Shown here: piece by piece, positions 63,494 through 64,000 of the stretch
Position numbering within the stretch: position 1 is the stretch's first letter
Layout: every line of letters begins with the position of its first letter
NCBI GenBank assembly: GCA_022605955.1
Contig: JAKCOZ010000007.1
Coordinates: forward strand, 16,164,001-16,228,000
DNA length: 64,000 bases
Direction: 5' to 3'
Origin: Rallus limicola
Lineage: Eukaryota; Chordata; Aves; Gruiformes; Rallidae
Program-made: the position numbers and the translations under genes
The notes under the pieces: generated by a model
Databases searched by the model: none
Told to the model about the DNA's origin: nothing
Seen by the model: the letters and a program-made list of their open reading frames with translations, nothing else

Positions 63494-63525
63494 TTTGCAT
63501 ATAAGTCTTCTTTGCATAAGTCTTC
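63494..63525 (+). repeat. Imperfect 15-17-bp tandem duplication
   Basis: Two adjacent copies, tttgcatataagtcttc and tttgcataagtcttc, differ by a 2-base gap. This is a minor slippage product. Confidence 0.8.
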
Positions 63526-64000
63526 TTCAACAGTCACTGCATACTACGCAGAAACTCATACTTTGGCCTAGTAAAAAATAACAGGGGTCAAAATAGAATC
63601 AGTAGTTCTAGATTCTTTCTGTCTCTATAAATGAAAATTATCTTTAATTTTTGGTGCATAAATCTATAGTTTAAATGAAGAATAAGATTTTCCCTTCGCT
63701 ACATGTAGAACTCCCATAATCACATGGTGGGATAATATAGCATGACATCTGTTTTATTAACCTCAGGTAGCTGTGGAAAATGGTTCCCCTATTACTGTTT
63801 AAAAATACAAACCAGTGTGTATAAGTACGTAATTCTCTAATCATCTAATGCACTCACATGACTCAAAACTAGATTTATCCAAGATTTTGTTATGTTCTGG
63901 ATCTCTGTAACTGCTCTGCATGGAGCCTTTATGGTCTATTGGGTAAATAATACACATTTTTTAAATTATGTAAATACTTATATACAAGAGAAATTGAAAT

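Larger units (their letters stand above)
58626..64000. other. AT-rich DNA with no recognisable gene
   Basis: No coding gene or RNA gene can be supported. Noted contents are A23 plus a C/A string (59591-59634), a CCTT/CCTC simple repeat (60496-60520), a small CpG cluster (62078-62107), a T/G-rich tract (62930-62984) and an imperfect tandem duplication (63494-63525). The rest is featureless to inspection. Confidence 0.6.

Noticed and set aside
1..64000. tRNA, rRNA or snRNA genes
   Set aside because: No cloverleaf A-box/B-box pair, rRNA core or snRNA motif was recognised by eye. A covariance-model scan would be needed to exclude degenerate copies.

Overview
This is vertebrate nuclear DNA, and most likely avian. 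The clearest evidence is five 5'-truncated copies of CR1 (chicken repeat 1), the LINE family that dominates bird genomes. They carry the typical CR1 3' end, in which a 'ggtcccttccaaccc' block leads into 'ATTCTATG'-type octamer copies. Two of them retain recognisable ORF2 C-terminal codons. Other interspersed repeats are scarce, the sequence is AT-rich with few CpGs, and A-rich tracts running into C/A strings such as 'cccaacaaaac' recur, as I would expect in a bird. A crocodilian or turtle, which also carry CR1, cannot be formally excluded. The species cannot be named from this sequence. I found no protein-coding gene that I can support, no tRNA or rRNA gene, and nothing bacterial (no operons, CRISPR array or insertion sequences). 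The open reading frames, up to about 175 codons, are of the kind expected by chance in AT-rich DNA. The longest is simply a pentanucleotide microsatellite read through. The window is best described as intergenic or intronic sequence. Layout: 1-14802 is unique AT-rich DNA with a triple E-box repeat, a strong G-quadruplex motif (5273-5307), a CpG-enriched patch (about 7450-7770) and weak splice-site-bounded segments (1250-3501). 14803-15074 is an uninterrupted 272-base pyrimidine tract made of a sharply two-block pentanucleotide repeat, (CTTTT)13 then (CTTTC)38. 15075-28369 is unique DNA with several homeodomain/POU-motif-rich patches that look like candidate conserved non-coding elements. CR1 fragments follow at 28370-28588 (-), 31783-32285 (-), 44546-44710 (+), 56513-56912 (+) and 58551-58625 (+), separated by unique DNA. 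A pair of about 125-bp direct repeats (42014-42142 and 43201-43325, about 93% identical by eye before the T-tract) is the clearest structure I could not assign to a known family. The observations most worth following up are the compound pentanucleotide repeat, the unexplained direct-repeat pair, the motif-dense candidate enhancers (16800-17130, 24540-24760, 13540-13640) and the CpG-enriched patch at 7450-7770. I see no convincing previously undescribed gene system.
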